Shown here piece by piece: positions 16,864-25,193 of a stretch of 46,043 nucleotides of DNA. The stretch's first letter is position 1; the number at the start of each line of letters is the position of its first letter. The stretch is taken from positions 1 through 46,043 of the forward strand of contig CAIMLG010000297.1 in the NCBI GenBank assembly GCA_903842235.1, read 5' to 3'. The translations under genes and the position numbers were made by a program. The notes below the pieces were generated by a model. The model had not been told where the DNA came from, made no database searches, and worked only from the letters and a program-made list of their open reading frames with translations. Source of the DNA: an uncultured Verrucomicrobia subdivision 3 bacterium. GTDB lineage: Bacteria; Verrucomicrobiota; Verrucomicrobiia; Limisphaerales; UBA11358.

Positions 16864-16904
16864 GCGAAAGCGGCGATGAATCGCACGCCGTCCAAACGCT
16901 TCGC
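16864..16904. repeat. REP-like element copy 3, inverted
   Basis: cgccgtccaaacgcttcgc (16886-16904) is the exact reverse complement of the 19-base core in copies 1 and 2. The preceding gcggcgatgaatcgca matches the tail with changes. Copies 2 and 3 face each other across about 45 bases, the paired arrangement typical of BIME-type REP pairs. Confidence 0.82.
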
Positions 16905-16975
16905 GAGAATTGGTGCAGTTTGGCAACAATGCACATTATTTGCCAATCGCACCAGCCTTGCTTATTCTAATTCGC

Positions 16976-17554
16976 ATGTCCGTTGCCACCGGCAAATCCA
17001 AATCCAACCTGCGACAAGAAATCCGCGCGCGGCTGGCAAAGATTTCCCCGGCGGTGCGGGCGGTGGAATCCATCGGGCTGTGCGACCGGCTGGAGCCGCA
17101 GTTGCGGAGCGCGCACACGATTTTATTTTTTGCGCCGCTGCCGGATGAGCTGGATGTGTGGCCGCTGCTGGAAAAATTCCTGATGGCGGGAAAAGTCTGT
17201 GCCCTGCCCTTTTTTGACGCCGCGGCCCAAACGTATTCCGCCCGCCAGATTCACAACCTGACCACGGACCTGGTCAGCGGTAAGTTCGGCGTGCGGGAGC
17301 CGGCGGCACATTGCGCGGCAATCGCGCTCGACCAGTTGGATTTGATTCTCGCGCCGGGCCTGGCTTTTGATCTCAGGGGCAGCCGACTGGGACGCGGTCG
17401 GGGATTTTATGACCGACTCTTGGCGGAAGCCAGCGGGGTAAAATGCGGCGTGGGCTACGATTTCCAATTGCTGGAGAAAATCCCGACGGAAGCGCACGAC
17501 ACCCAGGTGACTTTTATCTGCACGCCCAACCGGAGCGTCCGGCGCCAGCATTAA
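16976..17554 (+). CDS. 5-formyltetrahydrofolate cyclo-ligase
   Basis: The enzyme converts 5-formyl-THF to 5,10-methenyl-THF with ATP, salvaging folinate. The 192-residue protein has the family order: SKSNLRQEIRARL at the N-terminus, ILFFAPLPDELDVWPLL, VCALPFFD, LDLILAPGLAFDLRGSRLGRGRGFYDR (the glycine-rich substrate/ATP loop, here GRGRGFYD) and the C-terminal EAHDTQVTFICTP. The ATG at 16976 is preferred; an upstream extension to 16910 would overlap a spacer. It converges with a lipoprotein gene whose stop overlaps its own by two bases. folD lies in the same window but is not linked. Confidence 0.9.
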   Translation: MSVATGKSKSNLRQEIRARLAKISPAVRAVESIGLCDRLEPQLRSAHTILFFAPLPDELDVWPLLEKFLMAGKVCALPFFDAAAQTYSARQIHNLTTDLVSGKFGVREPAAHCAAIALDQLDLILAPGLAFDLRGSRLGRGRGFYDRLLAEASGVKCGVGYDFQLLEKIPTEAHDTQVTFICTPNRSVRRQH

Positions 17555-17721
17555 CGATGCTGGTAATCCATGCCGCCGAGGGCACCGCCCTGCCAGCCTT
17601 CGGAGGAGTTCCACGGCCGCACGGAGACGTTATCCGGCTCGTTGGAGGCGCACCCGGAGAAGATTCCCGCCAAGGCCAGCAAGGCCAGCAACAGGAATAA
17701 ATTCACGGCGCGCGCATTCAT
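17551..17721 (-). CDS. Small lipoprotein
   Basis: This 56-residue product has a lipoprotein signal peptide: MNARAVNLFLLLALLALAGIFSGC, with a lipobox-like FSGC. The 33-residue mature part starts CASNEPDNVSVRPWNSS and contains EGWQGGALGGMDYQHR. Such tiny lipoproteins with a PWN...W.GG pattern are common next to envelope genes, but the family and function are unknown to me. It begins one base after the stop of the coiled-coil protein gene, so the two are surely co-transcribed. The longer upstream frame lies inside that gene. Confidence 0.75.
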   Translation of the reverse strand: MNARAVNLFLLLALLALAGIFSGCASNEPDNVSVRPWNSSEGWQGGALGGMDYQHR

Positions 17722-17722
17722 T

Positions 17723-18496
17723 TCAGGAGGCCGGAGCGGGATGCGCCGGGGAAACCGCGTCGCCTTCAATCGGCTCACCGAGCTTCCAACCGGGCACCAA
17801 GTTGGCAATACTGCGATCTTTCTGGATGCTGCGGAGAATCACCTTGGCCACCAGCTTGCCTTCGCGGCTAACCAGCATTTCACCATCTTGAATGGCGCCT
17901 TGTTCCTCGCCAACGTTCAAAACCACAAAGTCCCACTTGGGATCCACCACCATGATTTTACCTTTTAAGCCCGCCGGCAGCAGGATGTCGGTATTCCGTC
18001 CTTCAATTTTGTCCACCTTCGCCTGCAAACCATCGCGCGCCCGGATCAGCGACTTGATCTCGCCATTCAGGACATCAATTTTAACCAAGGTTTCCTTGAG
18101 ATTTTTGTTCAGCATGACAATCTGCTCCGGCGTCAGGTCGGTTGACTTGTAGGTATCGAGCTGATTTTTAATATCGTTGCGCTCCTGGGTCAGTTTGGCG
18201 AGCTTGCCCGAAAGGTCATCGGCGCGCGCCACGGCCTTCTCCCGTTCGGCCAAGGCTTTATCGCGTTCGGACTGGGTCTCGGCCAGGGTTTGCCGGGTTT
18301 GGGTGAGATCGTTTTTGGTTTTGGCGAGGGTGGCGGTGGTCTTCCGCAGCTCCTCGATCTTGGCCAGCTTGACCTCTTTTTCATCGTCACGCTGTTTGGC
18401 CAGCGCGGGAATCTTTTCCGTCACGGCAAAATAACTCAAGGTGCCGGCGGCGAGCGCGGCAATAATGGCCACAATTAAACTGATGCGAAGTAACAT
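17723..18496 (-). CDS. Coiled-coil single-pass membrane protein
   Basis: The 257-residue protein has an N-terminal transmembrane helix (about 4-24, RISLIVAIIAALAAGTLSYFAV). A long charged coiled coil follows (about 30-170, for example LAKTKNDLTQTRQTLAETQ and ERDKALAEREKAVARADD). A compact C-terminal domain follows, with GLKGKIMVVDPKWDFVVLNVGEEQGAIQDGEMLVSRE (split here at natural boundaries: KGKIMVVDPKWDFVVLNVG, then EEQGAIQDGEMLVSRE). The C-terminal part resembles the beta-rich domain seen in MreC-like and similar envelope coiled-coil proteins. Function is unknown; a periplasmic scaffold is plausible. Upstream it is divergent from eboE. Confidence 0.75.
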   Translation of the reverse strand: MLLRISLIVAIIAALAAGTLSYFAVTEKIPALAKQRDDEKEVKLAKIEELRKTTATLAKTKNDLTQTRQTLAETQSERDKALAEREKAVARADDLSGKLAKLTQERNDIKNQLDTYKSTDLTPEQIVMLNKNLKETLVKIDVLNGEIKSLIRARDGLQAKVDKIEGRNTDILLPAGLKGKIMVVDPKWDFVVLNVGEEQGAIQDGEMLVSREGKLVAKVILRSIQKDRSIANLVPGWKLGEPIEGDAVSPAHPAPAS

Positions 18497-18614
18497 GATC
18501 GGGTTGCAGTTTTCTTGAGATTAAACCGCCGCTCCGCCAGTGTCAACGCCCTTCGCAGTTTTGTTCTTTGGGTCTTGCTAAATTCAACAATGGGCGCATC
18601 TTCAAAGCACTGCC

Positions 18615-19781
18615 ATGCAACTCAACCACGGATTGCATCTTGCATACACCACGAATGTCCACCGCGCCGAAACCTGGGCGGAAACCTTCGATGCGCTGAA
18701 CAAGCATACCCTAGCCATTCGCCACCAAGTCTGCCCGCAGTTTCCGTATGGCATCGGCCTGCGCTTGAGCAACCGCGCCGCCCATGAACTGGCGGAACCC
18801 GACCGGTTGGTGGAATTTCAACACTGGCTCTACCACAACAACAGCTACGTCTTCACCCTCAACGGATTTCCCTACGGCCAGTTTCAGCGCGACCGCGTCA
18901 AGGAACTGGCCTATCGCCCCGACTGGGCCACGCCCGAACGGCTCAATTACACCAAGCTCCTGTTCGACCTGCTGGCCGAATTGCTCCCCGAAGGCGTCGC
19001 CGGCAGCGTCAGCACCCTGCCCGGCTCCTTCAAGGAATTCCATCCCCACCCGGACGAGGTGCGGATGATGCGCGCCAATCTCTGGCACTGCGTGGAGCAC
19101 ATCGCCCGCGTCAGCGAGCAAACCGGCCGCCAGTTGCACCTCGGCCTCGAACCCGAGCCGCTCTGCCTGCTGGAAAGCAGCGCCGAAACCATCCACCTCT
19201 TTGACCGCCTCCGCGCCGAGCATCCGCACGACCCGCGTCTGGATCTGCACCTCGGCGTGAACTACGACACCTGCCACTTTGCCGTGGAATTTGAAGAACC
19301 GCAAAACGCCCTCGCCTGCCTCGTCAATCACGGGGTCAAAATCAGCAAGATCCACCTAAGCGCCGCGCTCAAGGCCTATCCCACGCCGGCAGCCCGCGCG
19401 GCTTTGAGACGCCTGGCCAACGATACCTTCCTGCACCAAGTAGTCGTCCGCGACCCGGCGGGCGGGCGGAAAATTTACCGCGACCTTGAGGACGCGCTGG
19501 CAACGGAGCCGATGGAGGACGATCCGCAGACCGAATGGCGGGTGCATTTCCATGTCCCCCTGCACGCCACCGCCCCGCCGCTGAGCAATACCAACGACCA
19601 TGCGCTCGGCGTGCTGGATTTACTGGCCGAATACCCGGACATCTGCTCCCACTTAGAAATGGAAACCTATGCCTGGGACGTGCTGCCCCCCGAACTAAAA
19701 GCCCGCGACCTGACCGCGCAAATCACGGCGGAATACGGCTGGGCCCTGGCACAATTGCAGGCCCGCGGAATGGCTGGATGA
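18615..19781 (+). CDS. eboE: EboE, TIM-barrel metabolite-traffic protein
   Basis: The 388-residue sugar-isomerase-like TIM-barrel protein matches EboE. Features are LAYTTNVHRAETWAETFDAL at the start, PYGIGLRLSNRAAHEL, YVFTLNGFPYGQFQRDRVKE, GSVSTLPGSFKEF, LGLEPEPLCLLES, LGVNYDTCHFAVEFEEP, ISKIHLSAALKAY and HLEMETYAWDVLP. Ebo proteins (known from cyanobacteria, Bacteroidetes and Pseudomonas) are needed to move certain natural-product precursors to the periplasm; their biochemistry is unresolved. The next gene is eboC. eboA, eboB, eboD and eboF are not in the window. The possible metal ligands (His, Glu, Asp) are visible in the EPEPLC and YDTCH motifs. Confidence 0.88.
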   Translation: MQLNHGLHLAYTTNVHRAETWAETFDALNKHTLAIRHQVCPQFPYGIGLRLSNRAAHELAEPDRLVEFQHWLYHNNSYVFTLNGFPYGQFQRDRVKELAYRPDWATPERLNYTKLLFDLLAELLPEGVAGSVSTLPGSFKEFHPHPDEVRMMRANLWHCVEHIARVSEQTGRQLHLGLEPEPLCLLESSAETIHLFDRLRAEHPHDPRLDLHLGVNYDTCHFAVEFEEPQNALACLVNHGVKISKIHLSAALKAYPTPAARAALRRLANDTFLHQVVVRDPAGGRKIYRDLEDALATEPMEDDPQTEWRVHFHVPLHATAPPLSNTNDHALGVLDLLAEYPDICSHLEMETYAWDVLPPELKARDLTAQITAEYGWALAQLQARGMAG

Positions 19782-19871
19782 CCGGCGAAGCATGGGCTGC
19801 TTGAGAATTCGCGTTCGCGCGATGGCAAACTTCCTTTTCAGGCGCGGCGGTTTCTGCTTTCCTTCGCCCGC

Positions 19872-20741
19872 ATGAACTCCGCCCCGCAGCTGCGCACGCT
19901 GATCGCCCTCGGCCGCGTGGCGAACTTGCCCACCATCTGGTCCAACGGCCTTGCCGGCTGGTGGCTCGGCGGCGGCGGCAATTATTGGAAACTGCCGTTT
20001 CTGCTCCTCGGCCTGAGCCTGCTATACACCGGCGGCGCTTATCTGAACGACGCCAGCGATGCGGACTTTGACCGCCAGCGCCGCCCGGAGCGGCCGATTC
20101 CGACGGGGAAAATACCCGTCAAGCTGGTCTGGCGGCTGGGGTTTGGCCAACTCGTGGCCGGCATTTTTCTGCTGCTGTTTTGCAGCCAGCTGGCGGCGGG
20201 CGCGGCCATATTGCTCGCGCTCACCATCCTGCTCTACAACGTCACCCATCAGTTTTTCACCGCCTCGCCCTGGCTCCTGGGCGCGTGCCGTTTCTGGGTT
20301 TATGTCAGCGCGGGAGCCACCGGCGCATTCGGGCTCAACGGCTGGCCCATTTTCTGCGGACTGGCGATGGCGCTTTACGTTGCGGGGTCGAACTATCTGG
20401 CACCGCGCGGGAATGTGCGGACGGCCCCACGGCGCTGGCCGCTGCTGCTGCTGGCGGCGCCCCTGCTGCTGGCTTTCACAATGAACACGGGCACTCCCCG
20501 AACCATCGCCCTCGGGTTTGCCGGCGTGCCGGTGGGATGGCTGATTTATTGCCTACGCAGCCGGTTTCAACCGGGTGATCCCGGCGTGGTCCGACGGCTG
20601 CCCAATTTGACGGCGGGCATCGTTTTGGTGGACTGGCTGGCGATCGCGCCCCAATGCTCGCACTGGTTTATTCCCGGGTTCCTGATGTTATTCGGCGCCA
20701 CGATCATGTTCCAAAAATTGGTTCCCGCCACCCGAGGCTGA
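19872..20741 (+). CDS. eboC: EboC, UbiA-family prenyltransferase-like membrane protein
   Basis: This 289-residue integral membrane protein has about eight hydrophobic segments. It carries the UbiA aspartate-rich motif NDASDADFD within YLNDASDADFDRQRRPERPI (about 57-76), followed by PTGKIPV as in UbiA proteins. The second aspartate motif is degenerate. The N-terminal LRTLIALGRVANLPTIWSNG is the usual UbiA start. Its place directly after eboE (90-base gap, same strand) identifies it as EboC rather than a quinone prenyltransferase, although UbiA/MenA-like activity cannot be excluded from sequence alone. Confidence 0.82.
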   Translation: MNSAPQLRTLIALGRVANLPTIWSNGLAGWWLGGGGNYWKLPFLLLGLSLLYTGGAYLNDASDADFDRQRRPERPIPTGKIPVKLVWRLGFGQLVAGIFLLLFCSQLAAGAAILLALTILLYNVTHQFFTASPWLLGACRFWVYVSAGATGAFGLNGWPIFCGLAMALYVAGSNYLAPRGNVRTAPRRWPLLLLAAPLLLAFTMNTGTPRTIALGFAGVPVGWLIYCLRSRFQPGDPGVVRRLPNLTAGIVLVDWLAIAPQCSHWFIPGFLMLFGATIMFQKLVPATRG

Positions 20742-20807
20742 AAAGCAAAACCCGCCGCCTCAGCGATCGCCAAGGAGACGGGGGGTTCCGGCCAGCGGGT
20801 GACTGGT

Positions 20808-21683
20808 TTAATAGACCACTTTGTTCAGAGGATATTCGATGATGCCTTCGGCCCCGGCGGCCTTGAGCTGGGGAATGAGTTCGCGCACGACGGCTTCGTC
20901 AATGATGGTTTCCACGGCCACCCAGCCCTTGAGGCTCAGATTGGAGATGGTGGGGTTGCGCAGCGCCGGCAGTTCGGTAAGCAGGCGTTGCAGATTCTTT
21001 TCGGCAATATTCATCTTCAAACCCACCTTGGCCTCGGCATCCAGCGCCCCCTTGAGCAACATGGCCATGGTTTCGATTTTCTTGCGCTTCCACGCATCTT
21101 TCCACGCGGTGTGGTTGGCAATGAGGCGCGGGGTGGAGCTCAGGAGTTCATCCACAATGCGCAGCTGGTTCGCCTTGAGCGAGGAACCCGTTTCGGTGAC
21201 CTCCACAATGGCGTCCACGAGCTCGTGAGCTTTCACTTCGGTGGCGCCCCAGGAAAATTCCACGTCCGCCTTCACCCCGTGTTTCTTGAGATATTTTTTC
21301 GTGAGGTTGACGACTTCGGTGGCAATGCGTTTGCCTTCCAAATCTTTCACGGTCTTGATCGGGGAATTCTCCGGCACGCAGAGCACCCAGCGGGCGGGCC
21401 GGCGGGAGACCTTGCTGAAAAGAAACTCGCCGACTTCGTGAACCTTGGAGCCGTTCTCAATAATCCAATCGTGACCGGTAATGCCGCAATCCAGATAGCC
21501 ATGCTCCACATAGCGGCTGATTTCCTGGGCGCGGATGAGGCGGATTTCCATCTCGTCGTCATCGACATACGGGAGGTAGGAGCGGCTGCTGACCTGAATG
21601 TTGAAGCCGGCCTTGGCCAGCTTCTCGATGGTGGCCGCTTGCAAGCTGCCCTTGGGCAGGCCGAATCGTAATTTGTTGCTCAT
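20808..21683 (-). CDS. hisG: ATP phosphoribosyltransferase, long form (HisG)
   Basis: HisG catalyses the first step of histidine synthesis, joining ATP and PRPP. The 291-residue protein is the long HisG_L form. It has [20 protein letters not shown] at the start, [33 protein letters not shown], and the PRPP-loop region [20 protein letters not shown]. The C-terminal regulatory domain of about 75 residues has [21 protein letters not shown]. The long form is self-sufficient and usually feedback-inhibited by histidine. No other his gene is present. A small conserved gene lies 90 bases upstream on the same strand. Confidence 0.95.
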   Translation of the reverse strand: MSNKLRFGLPKGSLQAATIEKLAKAGFNIQVSSRSYLPYVDDDEMEIRLIRAQEISRYVEHGYLDCGITGHDWIIENGSKVHEVGEFLFSKVSRRPARWVLCVPENSPIKTVKDLEGKRIATEVVNLTKKYLKKHGVKADVEFSWGATEVKAHELVDAIVEVTETGSSLKANQLRIVDELLSSTPRLIANHTAWKDAWKRKKIETMAMLLKGALDAEAKVGLKMNIAEKNLQRLLTELPALRNPTISNLSLKGWVAVETIIDEAVVRELIPQLKAAGAEGIIEYPLNKVVY

Positions 21684-21773
21684 ATCAATTGATGGCTCAG
21701 AGCAGGATAAGCGAATTCTCCGGGGTTGAACAATCCGAATCAGCGGCGAGCGGCGAGAAAACCGACTTCCGCC

Positions 21774-22022
21774 TCACTTCTTAACGGCGGCAGGCGGGGC
21801 GGACTTCAGGAGGACCGCTTTGTTCTTTTTCAAAAACTTTTCGATGCTCGTCTTGCTGCTGATGGAGTTGGGAATCCGGACGGCGTTGGGCTTGCCGAGT
21901 TTGTAATGCACCAGCAGCTTGCCGACCAGATCCACCTGCATCTGGAGCTCGGTCATTTTCCAAACCTGGCCCGCCGCGAGCGGTTCTGATGGACGGCGAG
22001 GTGCCGGTTTGCTTTTAATCAC
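21774..22022 (-). CDS. Small basic conserved-looking protein
   Basis: The 82-residue protein has a basic N-terminus MIKSKPAPRRPSEPL and a core AGQVWKMTELQMQVDLVGKLLVHYKLGK. A helix-rich part, SISSKTSIEKFLKKNKAVL, follows, with a Lys/Ala tail. The core resembles short verrucomicrobial proteins with a W.M....V.LVGK.LVHY pattern, but I know no function. It precedes hisG on the same strand with a 90-base gap, so co-transcription is possible but not proven. There is no membrane segment or metal motif. Confidence 0.65.
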   Translation of the reverse strand: MIKSKPAPRRPSEPLAAGQVWKMTELQMQVDLVGKLLVHYKLGKPNAVRIPNSISSKTSIEKFLKKNKAVLLKSAPPAAVKK

Positions 22023-22112
22023 ACGGCAGCTTGGAGTTTAAAGGGTATTATCACCAGATAAATCGGGAAGAAGATTTAACCGCGACCGTACGCTACTGGA
22101 AAAATAATCCGC

Positions 22113-23027
22113 TCAACGCGTCGCGGCTTCCGCCGCCCGCACGGTGTTTTGCAGCAGCATGGCAATGGTCATCGGGCCAACGCCGCCGGGGTTGGGCGTG
22201 ATTTTTCCGGCAATCAGCTGAACGTTTTTGAAATCCACATCACCGACGAGTTTGGTGCCGGTATTCGACGTGGCGTCGGGCACCCGGTTCACGCCGACAT
22301 CCATGACGACGGCCCCCGGTTTGACCATGTCGGCGGTTACAAACTCCGCCACGCCGATCGCCGCAACAATAATGTCAGCCCGGCGGCAATGGGCTTTGAT
22401 ATCGCGGGTGGCGGAGTGGCAAATCGTAACCGTGCTATTGGCCGTCCGGCCCTTTTGGCAGAGCATCGCCGCCATCGGCTTGCCGACAATATTACCCCGG
22501 CCAAGCACGACCACTTCGGCGCCGTCCGTCTTCACGCCGGAGCGAACTAACAATTCCAGCACCCCCGCCGGGGTGCAGGGCCGGAAACCGGTTTCGTCGC
22601 CCAGCATCAGTTTGCCGACGTTGACCGGATGAAACCCGTCCACATCTTTCGCCGGCAGCACGGCGGAAAAAACCACCGCTTCGCGGATCGGCTTCGGCAA
22701 CGGAGCCTGCACCAGAATGCCGTGGATATGCGCGGCGGCGTTGAGTTGGCCGATGAGCGCCAGCAGTTCCGCCTCGGAAGTTTGCGCGGGCAGGATATGC
22801 GTCGCGGAGCCAAGGCCCAAGGCGGCACAGGCCTTTTCCTTCATGCCCACATACACCTTGGAGGCCGGGTCTTCGCCCACCCGCACAAAGGCGAGGCCGG
22901 GAACCACGCCGCGGGCTTTCAAGGCCGCAACGCGGACGGTGAGTTCCAGTTGGATTTGGGCGGCGATGGCGCGCCCGTCGATGAGATTACTTGCCACGAG
23001 GACTGGTGACGCGTTGGCTGCTTTCAC
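22113..23027 (-). CDS. folD: FolD, methylene-THF dehydrogenase/cyclohydrolase
   Basis: This bifunctional folate enzyme interconverts 5,10-methylene-, methenyl- and 10-formyl-THF. The 304-residue protein has ASKVYVGMKEKACAALG with the catalytic Tyr59 and Lys63, GILVQAPLPKPI, KDVDGFHPVNVGKL, PCTPAGVLELL, VVVLGRGNIVGKPMA (NADP-binding), and the signature PGGVGPMTIAMLL. The ATG at 23025-23027 lies 41 bases inside the end of the SH3 protein gene. A GTG at 22995-22997 would reduce the overlap and give an N-terminus (VASNLIDG) closer to other FolD proteins, so the start is uncertain. It is the third gene of rluB, SH3, folD. Confidence 0.93.
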   Translation of the reverse strand: MKAANASPVLVASNLIDGRAIAAQIQLELTVRVAALKARGVVPGLAFVRVGEDPASKVYVGMKEKACAALGLGSATHILPAQTSEAELLALIGQLNAAAHIHGILVQAPLPKPIREAVVFSAVLPAKDVDGFHPVNVGKLMLGDETGFRPCTPAGVLELLVRSGVKTDGAEVVVLGRGNIVGKPMAAMLCQKGRTANSTVTICHSATRDIKAHCRRADIIVAAIGVAEFVTADMVKPGAVVMDVGVNRVPDATSNTGTKLVGDVDFKNVQLIAGKITPNPGGVGPMTIAMLLQNTVRAAEAATR

Positions 23028-24105
23028 GAGGCGAGGTTACGGGCTTGATTTTCGGAACATTGCTCGAAAGCACATAAATCTTCTGGATTTTCAGCATCGG
23101 CGTGGCTTTCCAGCGCGCATCAAGACCTTCTTCGCCGGTGACCACCACCTGAAAACCGTTGTAACGCGACAGATCCAAGTTGGTCGTCGTGCTGGACAAA
23201 TAATTAATCGCCATGCTGGTCGCCGGGTCATAAAGCTCGTAATAGGTCGGCGCGACCACGCTCACCGCAGGACGGACAAAGCCTTCATGCGACACCACGC
23301 GCGGCGGCGGCGGATTGGTATCTTCCACTTCCGGAACCACCGGCAACGGCGGCAAAACCGGAGGTTCCACCACCGGCGGCGTGGAAACGACGGCGACGGG
23401 CGCAACAACGGTATTGGTGAGGGCGGGAACCGGAGCGACCACGGGGGGCGCGACGGGCGGCGGTTCCACCACCGGCGCGGCCTGCTTCAAATAAATCGCC
23501 GCCACAAACGCAAAAGCATTCGGCTGCGTTTCGATCTGGGTCCAGTCGCCCTTGGTGGCTACCCCAGTAACGGCCGCGCCTTTTTCCAAAGCCCCCAGCA
23601 CGCTGAAATTTTCGCCGGGACCGCCGCGCAAATTCAGTTTCTTGACGGTGACCACCCTGTTGGTGGCATCAATGAACCGGGAGTTCACCCAGACCTTGGT
23701 GCCGGCCGGCAAAGCGATTTTCGCCCACTGCGCCGGTTCATCGGCGGCATGTTTGTCGAGATTGATCTGGGAAATCACCGTGACGGGGTCGCCTTTTTTC
23801 ACATGGCCAACGACTTCGCCTTTTACCCCGGCCTGGCCGCGCAGGTTAAGATTTTCTACCATCACCGTCGCCGGGCCGGCCACCAGCGCCATGGGCGCTT
23901 CAGTGATTTTCTTCACAGCGGGCTTGGCGCCCGCTTTTTTCATGGGGGCCACCGCCTTCGCAGTCGTAGCCGCAGTCACTGGCGGCGGGGCGATCGTCTT
24001 GGCAGGAGCCAAAGTCGGGGCTTCCGGCAGCTTGTTTGTGTTCACCTGCGCCACGGCGGTCGTGGCGAGCATCGTTCCCAGAATCAACCAGCAATTTGTT
24101 TTCAT
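22987..24105 (-). CDS. Secreted protein with two bacterial SH3 domains
   Basis: The 372-residue protein has a signal peptide (MKTNCWLILGTMLATTAVAQ) and an Ala/Pro/Lys-rich linker. Two SH3_3 domains follow: about 80-145 (VENLNLRGQAGVKGEVVGHV, then WAKIALPAGTKVWVNSRFI) and about 148-208 (VKKLNLRGGPGENFSVLGAL, GDWTQIETQ). Next come a long proline/valine-rich stretch (210-290) and a C-terminal part with YYELYDPATSMAINYLSS and LSRYNGFQVVVTGEEGLD. SH3 domains of this type bind cell-wall peptides or act as structural modules, so a periplasmic envelope role is likely. The ATG overlaps the rluB stop by 4 bp. Confidence 0.82.
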   Translation of the reverse strand: MKTNCWLILGTMLATTAVAQVNTNKLPEAPTLAPAKTIAPPPVTAATTAKAVAPMKKAGAKPAVKKITEAPMALVAGPATVMVENLNLRGQAGVKGEVVGHVKKGDPVTVISQINLDKHAADEPAQWAKIALPAGTKVWVNSRFIDATNRVVTVKKLNLRGGPGENFSVLGALEKGAAVTGVATKGDWTQIETQPNAFAFVAAIYLKQAAPVVEPPPVAPPVVAPVPALTNTVVAPVAVVSTPPVVEPPVLPPLPVVPEVEDTNPPPPRVVSHEGFVRPAVSVVAPTYYELYDPATSMAINYLSSTTTNLDLSRYNGFQVVVTGEEGLDARWKATPMLKIQKIYVLSSNVPKIKPVTSPRESSQRVTSPRGK

Positions 24106-24815
24106 ATATCAGTCGTCAAAGTTTTAATTTCCGTCGCATTCAGCGTCCGCCATTTGCCCGGCTTCAACTCGCCCAGCTTGATTTTCCCAATCTGCGTCCG
24201 CTGCAATTTTTTCACCGTGATCGCCTGCGACTCAAACAGCCGCCGCACCTCGCGGTTCTTGCCTTCGCCCAGCTCCAGTTCCACCACGCTTTTATGGCGG
24301 GTGCCGGAAACAATTCGGGCGGCCAGCGCCTTCAATCGTTCGCCCTCGTGAAAAATTCCCTGCTTGAACAACTGGAGCATCGCCGACGTCACTTCACCCT
24401 CAACGCTAACCAGATACTTCTTGCGGATGCCGTAACGAGGATGGGTCAGCCGCAGGGCGAATTGTCCATCATTCGTCAAAAAAATCAATCCTTCGCTGTT
24501 ATAGTCCAACCGGCCGACGGACTGGACGGTGGTCCATTCGCGCGGCAACAGCTCGTAAATCGTGGGCCGGTTCAGCTCATCCTGACGGGAACAAACACAG
24601 CCCACCGGCTTGTTCAACGCCACATAGATCAGCTTTTTGGCATGAACGATCTGCCCATCCACAGCCACTTGGTCGCGTTCGGGGTCCACCTTGGAACCCA
24701 GCAGCCGGACCACCTGACCGCTGACCTTGACGCGCCCCTCCAGAATGAATTGCTCGCCGGCCCGGCGGGAAGCCACACCGGCATCGGCGAGAAATTTTTG
24801 TAAGCGAATGTTCAA
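24102..24815 (-). CDS. RsuA/RluB-family pseudouridine synthase
   Basis: This 237-residue rRNA pseudouridine synthase has an N-terminal S4 RNA-binding domain (residues 1-60, RLQKFLADAGVASRRAGEQF). The catalytic domain has VALNKPVGCVCS, the active-site motif SVGRLDYNSEGL with Asp104, and GKNREVRRLFE. This is the RluB/RluE/RsuA subfamily; which rRNA position it modifies cannot be told. It is the first of three overlapping genes (SH3 protein and folD follow). Upstream, across 62 bases, is the small basic protein gene. Confidence 0.9.
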   Translation of the reverse strand: MNIRLQKFLADAGVASRRAGEQFILEGRVKVSGQVVRLLGSKVDPERDQVAVDGQIVHAKKLIYVALNKPVGCVCSRQDELNRPTIYELLPREWTTVQSVGRLDYNSEGLIFLTNDGQFALRLTHPRYGIRKKYLVSVEGEVTSAMLQLFKQGIFHEGERLKALAARIVSGTRHKSVVELELGEGKNREVRRLFESQAITVKKLQRTQIGKIKLGELKPGKWRTLNATEIKTLTTDI

Positions 24816-24877
24816 AATCGTTGAAGGGTCAAAGCGCGGAAGCGTCAGCCACTTCGCCGCTTCAACACTTTAACGCC

Positions 24878-25033
24878 TTACGCCTCCGGCTTGGTTTTGC
24901 GGAGGCCGGTGATCTTATCGCCGGCTTTGCGCTGGCCGCGCTTTTCAAGCAGGGCCGTGCGTTCGAAACGTTTGAGGACATTGCGCTTGCCGCCCAAGGC
25001 GGACGCCGCGCGAAGACTACGATGCTGTGACAT
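24878..25033 (-). CDS. Small basic protein (PVC-type)
   Basis: This is a 51-residue, strongly basic protein: MSQHRSLRAASALGGKRNVL, then KRFERTALLEKRGQRKAGDK and ITGLRKTKPEA. The MSQH start with KRNVLKRFER is the pattern of a small basic protein family described from Verrucomicrobia, Planctomycetes and Chlamydiae. It is too short for ordinary ORF length cut-offs. Its basic charge suggests association with nucleic acid or the ribosome; this is inference. It has its own upstream region shared with shc. Confidence 0.85.
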   Translation of the reverse strand: MSQHRSLRAASALGGKRNVLKRFERTALLEKRGQRKAGDKITGLRKTKPEA

Positions 25034-25072
25034 AATTATTCTTTCGTGGTTTTACGTTAAAAACGAGCAGTT

Positions 25073-25100
25073 AAAATATCAAATTACTTTCGCCCGGCAA
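25073..25100 (-). promoter_or_regulatory. Possible promoter of the small basic protein gene
   Basis: On the minus strand TTGCCG (25095-25100) and TATTTT (25073-25078) are separated by 16 bases and sit about 40 bases upstream of the start codon, in an AT-rich pocket of an otherwise GC-rich region. Each hexamer matches four of six sigma-70 consensus positions. Confidence 0.3.
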
Positions 25101-25193
25101 TGTTAAATTGCAGAGCCCGCCGCTAACCGACCAACGCTTCCCGCGACAGAGGAAATTCTTTACAGCTTTTCGCCAAATCCGCAGAGTATCCAG

